Source: Actinomadura cremea (GTDB lineage Bacteria; Actinomycetota; Actinomycetes; Streptosporangiales; Streptosporangiaceae). From it: a DNA stretch of 64,000 nt. Positions 7,874 through 14,932 of this stretch are shown here, piece after piece (the stretch's first letter is position 1; each line of letters begins with the position of its first letter). Below the pieces are notes generated by a model, which ran no database searches, was not told where the DNA came from, and worked only from the letters and a program-made list of their open reading frames with translations. Location: NCBI RefSeq assembly GCF_014648495.1, contig NZ_BMRF01000004.1:372001-436000 (forward strand). The letters run 5' to 3'. Position numbers and translations under genes: made by a program.

Positions 7874-9541
7874 CTACTTGAGGTCCGCGTCGTCGGCGCG
7901 CTGCACCCACGCGGCGAACGTCTCGCCGTCGGTGCGCTGCTCGTCGAAGTTGCGCACGACCCGCTCGACGTAGTCGCCGAGCGCGGCCGAGGTGGTCTTC
8001 AGCCCGCGGACCTTCTTGCCGAACGTCGCGCCGAGCTGCCCGCCCAGGTGGATCTGGAAGCCCTCGACCTGGTCGCCGTTCTCGTCCACGACGAGCTGGC
8101 CCTTGAGGCCGATGTCGGCGACCTGGATGCGGGCGCAGGCGTTCGGGCAGCCGTTGACGTTGATCGACAGCGGCTGGTCGAAGTCGGGCAGCCGCTTCTC
8201 CAGCTCGTCGATCAGGTCCATCGCGCGCTGCTTGGTGTCGACGATCGCGAGCTTGCAGTACTCGATGCCGGTGCAGGCCATCGTCTGCCGCCGGAACGTG
8301 GACGGGCGCACCTGCAGGTCGTGCTTCGCCAGCTCGTCCGCGAGCGCCTCGGTGTTCTCCTCCGGCACGTCCAGGATGACCATCTTCTGCTCGATGGTCG
8401 TGCGGACGCGGCCCGACCCGTAGCGGTCCGCGAGATCGCCGATGACGCCGAGCAGCTCGCCGTTCACCCGTCCGGCCCGCGGCGCGAACCCGACGTAGAA
8501 GTCGCCGTCCTGCTGCCGGCGGATGCCGACGTGGTCGCGGTTGGGGAGCGGAGCGGCCGGCTCGGGGCCGTCCGGCAGCGCGTACCCGAGGTACTCCTTC
8601 TCCAGCACCTCCCGGAACTTCGCGGCGCCCCAGTCCTTCATCAGGAACTTCAGCCGGGCGCGGTTGCGCAGCCGCCGGTAGCCGTAGTCGCGGAAGATCG
8701 ACGTGACGCCGTGCCACACCTCGTGCGACTGCTCGGGCTTCACGAACACGCCGAGGCTCTGCGCGAACATCGGGTTCGTCGACAGCCCGCCGCCGACGAA
8801 GATCTGGTAGCCGATCTCGCCCTCGTCGTTCTTCACCCCGACGAACGCGATGTCGTTGATCTCGTGGACCGTGCAGTGCGACGTGCAGCCGGACAGCGTC
8901 GTCTTGTACTTGCGCGGCAGGTTCGAGAACTCGGGAGAGCCGATGTAGCGGTCATGGATGTCGCGCAGCTGGGGCGTCGCGTCGATGATCTCGTCCTCGG
9001 CGATCCCCGCCAGCGGGCAGCCCATGATCGTGCGCGGGGTGTCGCCGCACGCCTCGATCGTGTGCAGGCCGACCGCCTCGAGCCGCTCCCAGATCGCCGG
9101 GACGTCCTCGATCCGCACCCAGTGCAGCTGGACGTTCTGGCGGTCGGTGATGTCGGCGGTGCCCCGGGCGTACGTCGTGGAGATGTCGGCGATCGTCCGG
9201 AGCTGCGGGCCGCTGAGCTGGCCGCCGTCGATCCGGACGCGCATCATGAAGTACTTGTCCTCGAGCTCCTCGTCCTCGAGGGCCCCGGTCCTGCCGCCGT
9301 CGATGCCGGGCTTGCGCTGGGTGTAGAGACCCATCCAGCGGAACCGCCCCCGCAGGTCGGCGGGGTCGATCGAGTCGAAGCCGGTCTTGGAGTAGATGTC
9401 GATGATCCGCTGACGAACGTTGAGCCCGTCGTCGTTCTTCTTGTTCTCTTCGTTCTTGTTGAGGGGTTCCCGGTAGCCGAGGGCCCACTGGCCCTCGCCC
9501 TTCTTGCGCTTGATCGCGGGTGGCACGGCGCGCGTCCTCAT
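7874..9541 (-). CDS. sirA: Ferredoxin-dependent sulfite reductase (nitrite/sulfite reductase family)
   Basis: Six-electron reduction of sulfite to sulfide by a siroheme and [4Fe-4S] enzyme. The 555 residues show two ferredoxin-like/siroheme repeats. The cluster ligands are Cys423/Cys429 (ACTGIEYC) and Cys465/Cys469 (NGCPNAC); TDRQNVQLHW at about 132-141 is the siroheme-contacting segment. The ATG at 9541 has no ribosome-binding site. A GTG at 9526 has GAGGA 8 nt upstream and may be the true start. It is first in the operon with the zinc-ribbon gene, cysH and the chelatase, preceded by a short leader peptide. Confidence 0.93.
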   Translation of the reverse strand: MRTRAVPPAIKRKKGEGQWALGYREPLNKNEENKKNDDGLNVRQRIIDIYSKTGFDSIDPADLRGRFRWMGLYTQRKPGIDGGRTGALEDEELEDKYFMMRVRIDGGQLSGPQLRTIADISTTYARGTADITDRQNVQLHWVRIEDVPAIWERLEAVGLHTIEACGDTPRTIMGCPLAGIAEDEIIDATPQLRDIHDRYIGSPEFSNLPRKYKTTLSGCTSHCTVHEINDIAFVGVKNDEGEIGYQIFVGGGLSTNPMFAQSLGVFVKPEQSHEVWHGVTSIFRDYGYRRLRNRARLKFLMKDWGAAKFREVLEKEYLGYALPDGPEPAAPLPNRDHVGIRRQQDGDFYVGFAPRAGRVNGELLGVIGDLADRYGSGRVRTTIEQKMVILDVPEENTEALADELAKHDLQVRPSTFRRQTMACTGIEYCKLAIVDTKQRAMDLIDELEKRLPDFDQPLSINVNGCPNACARIQVADIGLKGQLVVDENGDQVEGFQIHLGGQLGATFGKKVRGLKTTSAALGDYVERVVRNFDEQRTDGETFAAWVQRADDADLK

Positions 9542-9612
9542 CTGTGGTCGTGAGGGACGCGTAGCGCACCGGCAGTCTCGTTCGGCCGGCTCGACGCTGA
9601 GCAGGAGTTAAG

Positions 9613-9674
9613 GGTGACGCCGATGCACCACGCGCCCGGCTGGAGCTGTACGGGCGGGTGGTCGGGGCGTCACC
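9613..9674 (-). promoter_or_regulatory. Leader-region inverted repeat (attenuator candidate)
   Basis: GGTGACGCC (9613-9621) and GGCGTCACC (9666-9674) are perfect 9-nt inverted repeats 44 nt apart. In the minus-strand transcript the upstream arm covers the last codon and stop of the leader peptide. A ribosome paused at the Cys codon just before would block the pairing. This suggests translation-coupled control of sirA; the mechanism is inferred. Confidence 0.4.
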
Positions 9675-9747
9675 GACAGATCGCGCTGCGGACGCGCAGG
9701 AAGTCGACGTGCCGGCGCTTGGCCAGCAACGGGTCCGCAGCAGTCAT
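9670..9747 (-). CDS. Sulfur-operon leader peptide (25 aa)
   Basis: Encodes 25 residues ending RRHVDFLRVRSAICR followed by TGA. This is the pattern of short 'putative leader peptides' known upstream of sulfur-assimilation and transport operons in actinomycetes, which end in a conserved R-R-H-V-D-(L/F) stretch and an S-A-x-C tail. It starts at ATG 9747 and stops about 130 nt before sirA on the same strand. The penultimate Cys codon makes translation sensitive to charged Cys-tRNA. It is probably a cis-acting regulatory peptide rather than a functional protein. Confidence 0.82.
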   Translation of the reverse strand: MTAADPLLAKRRHVDFLRVRSAICR

Positions 9748-9830
9748 ACCCGAACTCTGACATGCCGTCTCACGGCCTGTCCAGTAACGTCCGGGATGCG
9801 GACGCGTGAGAAGAGTCATCGTTTCGGCTC

Positions 9831-10031
9831 TCACCCCTGCCGCCGCCAGTTCACGGCGGGCTCGCCCTTCCCGGCGCCGTCGCCGGAGTCCGGGCCCGGT
9901 TCGTCCCGCGGGCCCGACGTCGTCGTCTCACGCGTCGCGGGACCGTCCCGGTGCTGGCAGTCGCACCACGACCCGCCACGGCACTTCTCGTGGCGGCGCT
10001 CACGGCACGACTCGCATATCACGATTTCCAT
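9831..10031 (-). CDS. Small Cys-rich protein with CESC...CDCQH motif
   Basis: A 66-residue frame beginning MEIVICESCRERRHEKCRGG and continuing SWCDCQH, giving five Cys and two His in 28 residues, then a Pro/Gly/Asp-rich tail. The N-terminal part looks like a metal-binding knuckle, and I have seen similar unnamed short actinomycete proteins ending in CDCQH. No good ribosome-binding site is visible before ATG 10031. It lies alone between the sulfur leader and the BrkB gene. The remaining 300 bp up to 10326 holds no convincing gene. Confidence 0.55.
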   Translation of the reverse strand: MEIVICESCRERRHEKCRGGSWCDCQHRDGPATRETTTSGPRDEPGPDSGDGAGKGEPAVNWRRQG

Positions 10032-10326
10032 TGTCCCCGATGATTCGCGATGCTCACTCCCGATCCCCGATGTGGAGGCCCGCCGCGCCGGGTTCGGTGG
10101 GGCCTGTTCGGCGTGCGGCTCGCCCGGGGGCGCGGGGTCGGGGGCGGGCACGGCGGCGGCTGCGATGATCTTGGGCGGGACGGTGCGCCGCGGCGTCAGA
10201 GGGGTAGCGCGGGGAACGGGACGGGGCGGGCGGTCGAACGGGGGGTGACGTGCGACGCGCGGAGCGGGGCGTGAGATCGGGCGGTACAGGACGTCGCGGG
10301 CGATGCACGCCTTACGGTGAGGCGGT

Positions 10327-11382
10327 GTGACGACCGTCTCCGACGCCGACCGCGTTCCCTCGTCCGGGGACGCGAATCCAGCCGAGGGCCCGCCGGGGCC
10401 GCGGCGCGGCCTGCCCCGGTGGGTGCCGCGGCACGTGCCGGACGGGGTGCGGGCCGCCCCGCGGGTGACGTGGCTGCTGGTCAAGGGGACGACCGTGACG
10501 GCGTTCCGGCACCGGGTCACCGGGCTCGCGGCCGAGGCGGCGTTCTTCGCGCTGCTGTCGCTGCCGCCGCTGGTGATCGGGCTGATCGGCACGATGGGGC
10601 ACTTCCGCGGCGCGCTCGGGCCCGGCACCGTCGACGAGATCCGCAACTGGGCGATCGAGCAGGCCCGGACGGTGCTGACCGGCCCGTCGGTGGACACGGT
10701 GGTCGTCCCGCTGCTGGACGACGTGATCGGGGGCGGCAACGCCAACATCGTGTCGATCGGGTACCTGATCTCGCTGTGGGCGGGATCGCGGGCGACGAAC
10801 GTGTACGTCGACACGATCACGATCGCGTACGGGCTGTCGGGCGTGCGCGGGGTGATCCGGACGCGGCTGCGCGCGTTCTTCCTGTACCTGATCGGCCTGC
10901 TGGTGATGCTGGTCGTCATCCCGCTGCTGGTGCTGGGACCGACCCTGGTTCGGCACGTGCTGCCCGAGAGCGCCGAGTTCGTCCGGGTCCTGTACTGGCC
11001 GGTCGTGGTGACGCTGTCGATCGTGTTCCTCGCGCTGCTCTACCACATGAGCGTTCCGGTGCGGACGGCCTGGTACCGGGAGGTGCCGGGCGCGGCGCTG
11101 GCGCTGCTGATCTGGATCGCGGGCAGCTTCGCGCTGCGGCTCTACCTGGCCGGGTCGCTGCGCGGGGTTTCGGTGTACGGGTCGCTCGCGGCGGCGATCG
11201 CCGTGCTCGCCTGGCTGTACGTGGCGGCGTTCGCGGTGCTGATCGGCGCGGCGCTGAACGCGGAGATCGACCGGCTGTGGCCCAGCGCCGGGACGGCCCG
11301 GGCGCGGGCGGTCCGGGAGGCGCAGGGCGACGAGGACGCAGGTGGGAGTGACGTGGCAGACGGTAAAAACTCCGCCGGTTAA
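10327..11382 (+). CDS. YihY/BrkB-family integral membrane protein
   Basis: A 351-residue inner-membrane protein of the YihY/virulence factor BrkB (UPF0761) family. Hydrophobic segments occur near residues 73-95, 135-150, 178-205, 217-240, 250-275 and 285-315. The hallmarks AAFFALLSLPPL after the first amphipathic helix and the C-terminal LAWLYVAAFAVLIGAALNAEI are present. The N-terminal 45 and C-terminal 35 residues are polar. The family's function is unresolved (transport and efflux have been proposed). GTG start; stands alone upstream of the phosphotriesterase-like gene. Confidence 0.88.
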   Translation: MTTVSDADRVPSSGDANPAEGPPGPRRGLPRWVPRHVPDGVRAAPRVTWLLVKGTTVTAFRHRVTGLAAEAAFFALLSLPPLVIGLIGTMGHFRGALGPGTVDEIRNWAIEQARTVLTGPSVDTVVVPLLDDVIGGGNANIVSIGYLISLWAGSRATNVYVDTITIAYGLSGVRGVIRTRLRAFFLYLIGLLVMLVVIPLLVLGPTLVRHVLPESAEFVRVLYWPVVVTLSIVFLALLYHMSVPVRTAWYREVPGAALALLIWIAGSFALRLYLAGSLRGVSVYGSLAAAIAVLAWLYVAAFAVLIGAALNAEIDRLWPSAGTARARAVREAQGDEDAGGSDVADGKNSAG

Positions 11383-11421
11383 ACCCATCAAAAGGCCAAA
11401 CATGTCGTAACCTCGGCGTAC

Positions 11422-12405
11422 ATGACCCCTCGTGAGGAGACGCGCCGGATCCGGACCGTGACCGGCACGATCGCGACGTCCGACATCACCGGCCCGGTGC
11501 TCTCCCACGAGCATCTGCGGCTCGACCTGCGGTGGCCGGCGCGGCCCGCGATGGTCGGCTCGGACCCCCGCCGCTGGCTGGACGAGGAGAAGGCCGTCAA
11601 GCACGAACTGGCCGCGCTGCGCGCGGACCACGGCCTCGGCCTCGTCGTCGATCTGACCTGCTCGGGCATGGGCCGCGACGCCGCGTCGCTCGCCCGCGTG
11701 GCGTCCGCCGCCCGGGTCGCGGTGGTCGCCGCGACCGGCGTGTTCACCGAGCCCTTCCACCCCGCGTTCGTCCGCGAGGCGCTCGCCGCCGGGGAAGCCG
11801 GCACCGGCCCGTCCGCGGTGGAGCGGCTCGCCGAGCGGCTGCTCGCCGAGATCGGCTTCGGGATGGACGGGACGAACGCGCTGCCCGGCGTGATCGGCGA
11901 GATCGGCACCTGGGGCGAGGCGCCCACCGAGGCCGAGGAGCTGTGCCTGCGCGCCGCCGCCCGCGCCGCCCGCTACTCCGGGCTGCCGGTCGCCACCTAC
12001 GGCCGCGCGGGCCTGGCCCAGCTGGAGATCCTCACCTCGGCCGAGCTGGCGCCCGAGCGGGTCGCCGTCGGCCAGCAGGACCGGGTGGACGACCCCGGCC
12101 AGCACCGCAAGATCGCGGAGGCGGGCGCGTACGTCTCGTTCGGGACGCTGGGTCTCGCCGGCGACGACGACGCGGCCCTCGGCGCGCGCGTCCGCGCCGT
12201 CATGGACATGCTCGACGCCGGGCACGCCGACCGGGTGCTGCTGAGCACCGGGGTGTCCCGCATGACGCAGGTCGCCCGCTACGGCGGCGCCGGGTACGGC
12301 TACCTGTTCGAGACCTTCCTGCCCGCGCTGCGCGCCGCCGGCGCCGACGACGCGACCCTGGAGGGGATTCTGCACGACAACCCCCTCAGGTGGCTGGTCT
12401 CCTGA
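11422..12405 (+). CDS. Phosphotriesterase-family protein with degenerate metal site
   Basis: A 327-residue amidohydrolase-fold protein clearly related to phosphotriesterases and PHP: SHEHLRLDLRW with His29/His31, and GVIGEIGTWG with the bridging Glu160. Three later metal ligands are missing. Tyr193 stands where the third His is expected (VATYG), Gln218 replaces the fourth His (VGQQD), and Gly267 replaces the Asp (LLSTGVSR). If this alignment is right, the binuclear site cannot form normally and the protein is a pseudoenzyme or uses a different chemistry. It sits between the BrkB gene and the phosphoribosyltransferase gene. Confidence 0.82.
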   Translation: MTPREETRRIRTVTGTIATSDITGPVLSHEHLRLDLRWPARPAMVGSDPRRWLDEEKAVKHELAALRADHGLGLVVDLTCSGMGRDAASLARVASAARVAVVAATGVFTEPFHPAFVREALAAGEAGTGPSAVERLAERLLAEIGFGMDGTNALPGVIGEIGTWGEAPTEAEELCLRAAARAARYSGLPVATYGRAGLAQLEILTSAELAPERVAVGQQDRVDDPGQHRKIAEAGAYVSFGTLGLAGDDDAALGARVRAVMDMLDAGHADRVLLSTGVSRMTQVARYGGAGYGYLFETFLPALRAAGADDATLEGILHDNPLRWLVS

Positions 12406-12472
12406 CAAGACCGCGCTGAGCGGGTAGGGCTCCGGGGTGAAGGTGCAAACGACCCCGGAGGGGGTGTGCGCG

Positions 12473-13198
12473 ATGCCCTGGGACCGGACACGGAACAGGA
12501 CGCGCGAGGAGATCCGGCGGGACGAGACGGTGCGGCTGCCGTTCGCCGACCGGGCCGAGGCGGGCCGGGTGCTCGCCGAGCGGCTGGCGCCGCTGGGGCT
12601 GGAGGGCGCCGCGGTGCTGGCGCTGCCGCGCGGCGGCGTCCCCGTCGGGTACGAGATCGCGCGGCGGCTGGACGCGCCGCTGGACGTCCTGGTGACCCGC
12701 AAGATCGGCTTTCCGGCGCAGCCGGAGCTCGGCGTGGGGGCGATCGCCGAGGGCGGCTCCCCGGTGTTCGACGCGGGGCTCCTGGCACAGCTGGGGCTCA
12801 CCGAGCACGACCTGGCCGCCACGGTGGAGGCCGAGCGCGCGGAGCTCGACCGGCGGGTGATGGCGTACCGGGGCGGGCGTCCGCTGCCGGAGACGTCCGG
12901 ACGTCCCGTGGTCGTGGTCGACGACGGCCTGGCGACCGGCGGGACGGCCCGTGCGGCCGTGCGGGCGCTGCGGGAGCGGGGCCCGTCGCGGCTGGTGCTG
13001 GCGGTGCCCGTGGGCGCCGCGGAGACCGTCCGGCGGCTGGAGCCGGAGGTGGACGATCTGGTCGTGCCGGCGGCGCCGCTGGACTTCCGCGCGGTCGGGC
13101 AGTGGTACCGGGACTTCGACCAGCTCACCGACCGCGACGTGATCGACTGGTTGGCGCGCGCCGGCCGGCTCGCGGAGCCCGACAATGGACCCGGCTGA
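12473..13198 (+). CDS. Type I phosphoribosyltransferase domain protein
   Basis: About 241 residues with a PRTase fold. The PRPP-binding loop VVVVDDGLATGGT is at 146-158, preceded by LPRGGVPVGYEIA and VTRKIGFP. This subgroup, common in actinobacteria, is often annotated only as phosphoribosyltransferase; its base is unknown. I chose ATG 12473 because GGAGG lies 8 nt upstream; an upstream GTG at 12437 is in frame but lacks such a site. A pair of strong hairpins closes the unit downstream. Confidence 0.85.
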   Translation: MPWDRTRNRTREEIRRDETVRLPFADRAEAGRVLAERLAPLGLEGAAVLALPRGGVPVGYEIARRLDAPLDVLVTRKIGFPAQPELGVGAIAEGGSPVFDAGLLAQLGLTEHDLAATVEAERAELDRRVMAYRGGRPLPETSGRPVVVVDDGLATGGTARAAVRALRERGPSRLVLAVPVGAAETVRRLEPEVDDLVVPAAPLDFRAVGQWYRDFDQLTDRDVIDWLARAGRLAEPDNGPG

Positions 13199-13294
13199 AT
13201 TTCCGGAAATGGCTTACGGGCCGACGCCGGATGCGGTAAAAGACGGCCGCCCGGTAATTCGGGAATCTTGGAACAGGTCAAGCGTGACGCAAAC

Positions 13295-13327
13295 GCCCGT
13301 ACCCGGCCTTCGGGACCGGGTACGGGC
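13295..13327. repeat. Perfect 12-bp hairpin in the convergent intergenic region
   Basis: Arms 13295-13306 and 13316-13327 are perfectly complementary around a 9-nt loop containing TTCG. No T tract follows it directly, but it stands 7 nt before the terminator at 13335. It may act for the minus-strand whiB-like transcript. Confidence 0.6.
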
Positions 13328-13334
13328 AACGCAA

Positions 13335-13368
13335 ACGGCCCCGCCGGATGCGGGGCCGTGTCGTTTTT
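13335..13368 (+). terminator. Rho-independent terminator
   Basis: A 10-bp perfect stem (ACGGCCCCGC, 13335-13344, with its complement 13350-13359), a 5-nt loop, then TGTCGTTTTT. It lies between convergent genes (phosphoribosyltransferase and whiB-like) and probably serves the plus-strand gene. Confidence 0.8.
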
Positions 13369-13435
13369 CTCGGGTGGCGTGCCGGGGTGGTTCTGGGAGC
13401 GGTCGGGCGGCCTGTGCACCGCCCTGCGCGGTCGG

Positions 13436-13732
13436 CTAGGCGGCGTTGGCGCGACGCATGCGGCGCCGGCGCTCGGACGCGCGCTCGTCTTCGTTGAGGC
13501 CGCCCCACGTGCCGTACTTCTCCGGCCTGGAAACCGCGTAGTCCAGGCACTCCGAACGAACGGGGCAGCCCATGCAGATCTGCTTGGCCTTCCGCTCGCG
13601 GATCTCGCGCTCGGGCTGGCGCTCGCCGTCGGGACCGAAGAAGAGGACGAGGTCTTCCCCCCGGCACGCCGCGGCGTCCTGCCAGCCCCAGCTGGGACGA
13701 GGGAGGTTTGCCTGCCGACGTACCTGAGCCAT
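13436..13732 (-). CDS. WhiB-family redox-sensing transcription factor
   Basis: A 98-residue Wbl protein, which binds a [4Fe-4S] cluster and works with a sigma factor. Cluster ligands are Cys23, Cys53, Cys56 and Cys62 (C-x29-C-x2-C-x5-C). The beta-turn motif GTWGG is at 74-78 and a basic DNA-binding tail (ERRRRMRRA) ends the protein. I chose ATG 13732 because AAGGTGGG lies upstream; a longer frame from 13774 has no site. I cannot assign it to a named Wbl subgroup with certainty. Confidence 0.93.
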   Translation of the reverse strand: MAQVRRQANLPRPSWGWQDAAACRGEDLVLFFGPDGERQPEREIRERKAKQICMGCPVRSECLDYAVSRPEKYGTWGGLNEDERASERRRRMRRANAA

Positions 13733-13922
13733 GGAACACCCACCTTGATTGGTTTCGTACTGAGCAAAGGACATGGACGCTCGACGTGCTTCACATGACG
13801 AGTGTCAGAAGCGAAGCGCCGAATGGTCCAACGTCTGGAGTTGCCGCTCTGTTCCCCGTCCGGTTACTCCGGAATCCTGGGGACGTGCGACACGGATGCC
13901 CTCTAAAGGGACCTCCGAGAGA

Positions 13923-14828
13923 TTACACGAGGGCCGCCGCGTTGAGAAGGGTGAGGTCCCTAACAATGTAGGTTTCCAGGTTCTCTCCGCAGTCCGGTCC
14001 GCACGGGGCCGACTGCTGTGCGGCCTCGAAGACGACCCGGTAACGGCTCTCCTGAACGGTGACCACCGCTTCGTACCGAGATGCCCCTGTGATGGACTCC
14101 ACGGTCACGGCGTCCACTTCCAGCCGTCCCGTGTGGGCCCGGACGAAGTGCTCGGCCGCCTGTGCGGGCTCCGGGTTTCCAGCCCGGCCCCGCAGCCGGT
14201 CCAGCACGACCTCGCCCCGCAGGTAGGCGTCCACCGCCGACACGGCCTCGGTCTCGCCGAGGTCGCCGTAGTAGAAGGCGTGGGGGAGACATACCAGGTT
14301 CGCCGCGAATCGGTCACCGCCGACATGGGTGGTTTCCCAGACGAGCGGCCCGAAACGTGACGACAGGGTTCGGGCGAGGGGAGCGCCCGTGCGCGCGCAG
14401 CACGCGTTGCGCTTGCCGTGCGTGCACACCAGCAGCACCGGGTCGGCGACGAGCGCCCCCAGGCCCGGCGAGCGCCCCGCCGCGAGGGCGTCGAGGTCGA
14501 GGGCGTCCAGCTCGTCCGGATCGGCGAGCTTGCGTCCCTCCATCCACACCCGGTCGCCCTGCGAGAACGCCGCGTAGACCTGGATCGGGGGGAGCGGGCG
14601 GCGGCGGCCGGTCCGGCGGATGAGCTGCGGCCGGACGCCCGCCCGCAGCGCTGCCCGCAGGGCCCGCGCGACGGGGGCGGGTCCGGCGATGTCCTCGACG
14701 CGCTCGGGCCACGGGCCCGGGTGCTCGATGAGCAGCCAGGCGCGGGCCTTGGTGGTGGCGCTCGCCAGGCAGGGCAGCTCACCGGTGTGGCTGCCCGGGC
14801 AGTGCCCGCACCCCTTGCCGCGCGTCAA
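13923..14828 (-). CDS. Sucrase/ferredoxin-like family protein
   Basis: A 301-residue member of the sucrase/ferredoxin-like family (thioredoxin-like [2Fe-2S] fold). An N-terminal Cys-rich start (KGCGHCPGSHTGELPC) precedes the core VLLVCTHGKRNACCARTG and WETTHVGGDRFAANLV, the family's signature and probable cluster-binding region; two more Cys lie near the C-terminus. The start appears to be TTG at 14828 behind a G-rich tract. A near-consensus iron box lies immediately upstream, so expression should rise under iron limitation. A ferric-siderophore reductase or electron-carrier role would fit but is inference. Confidence 0.85.
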   Translation of the reverse strand: MTRGKGCGHCPGSHTGELPCLASATTKARAWLLIEHPGPWPERVEDIAGPAPVARALRAALRAGVRPQLIRRTGRRRPLPPIQVYAAFSQGDRVWMEGRKLADPDELDALDLDALAAGRSPGLGALVADPVLLVCTHGKRNACCARTGAPLARTLSSRFGPLVWETTHVGGDRFAANLVCLPHAFYYGDLGETEAVSAVDAYLRGEVVLDRLRGRAGNPEPAQAAEHFVRAHTGRLEVDAVTVESITGASRYEAVVTVQESRYRVVFEAAQQSAPCGPDCGENLETYIVRDLTLLNAAALV

Positions 14829-14856
14829 GGAACCCCCCCCCGCCGATCTTGGCCCG

Positions 14857-14875
14857 TTAGGTTAGGTTAACCTAA
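14857..14875 (-). promoter_or_regulatory. DmdR/IdeR iron box
   Basis: TTAGGTTAGGTTAACCTAA differs at a single position from the 19-bp DtxR/IdeR/DmdR consensus TTAGGTTAGGCTAACCTAA. It lies 28 bp upstream of the sucrase/ferredoxin-like gene and downstream of glpD, so it can only control the former. Confidence 0.9.
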
Positions 14876-14932
14876 CAGAGATTCCGGGGGCCAGCGAAGG
14901 TGGGGAACGTCATACCCGCCGCGCGCGCCGCC

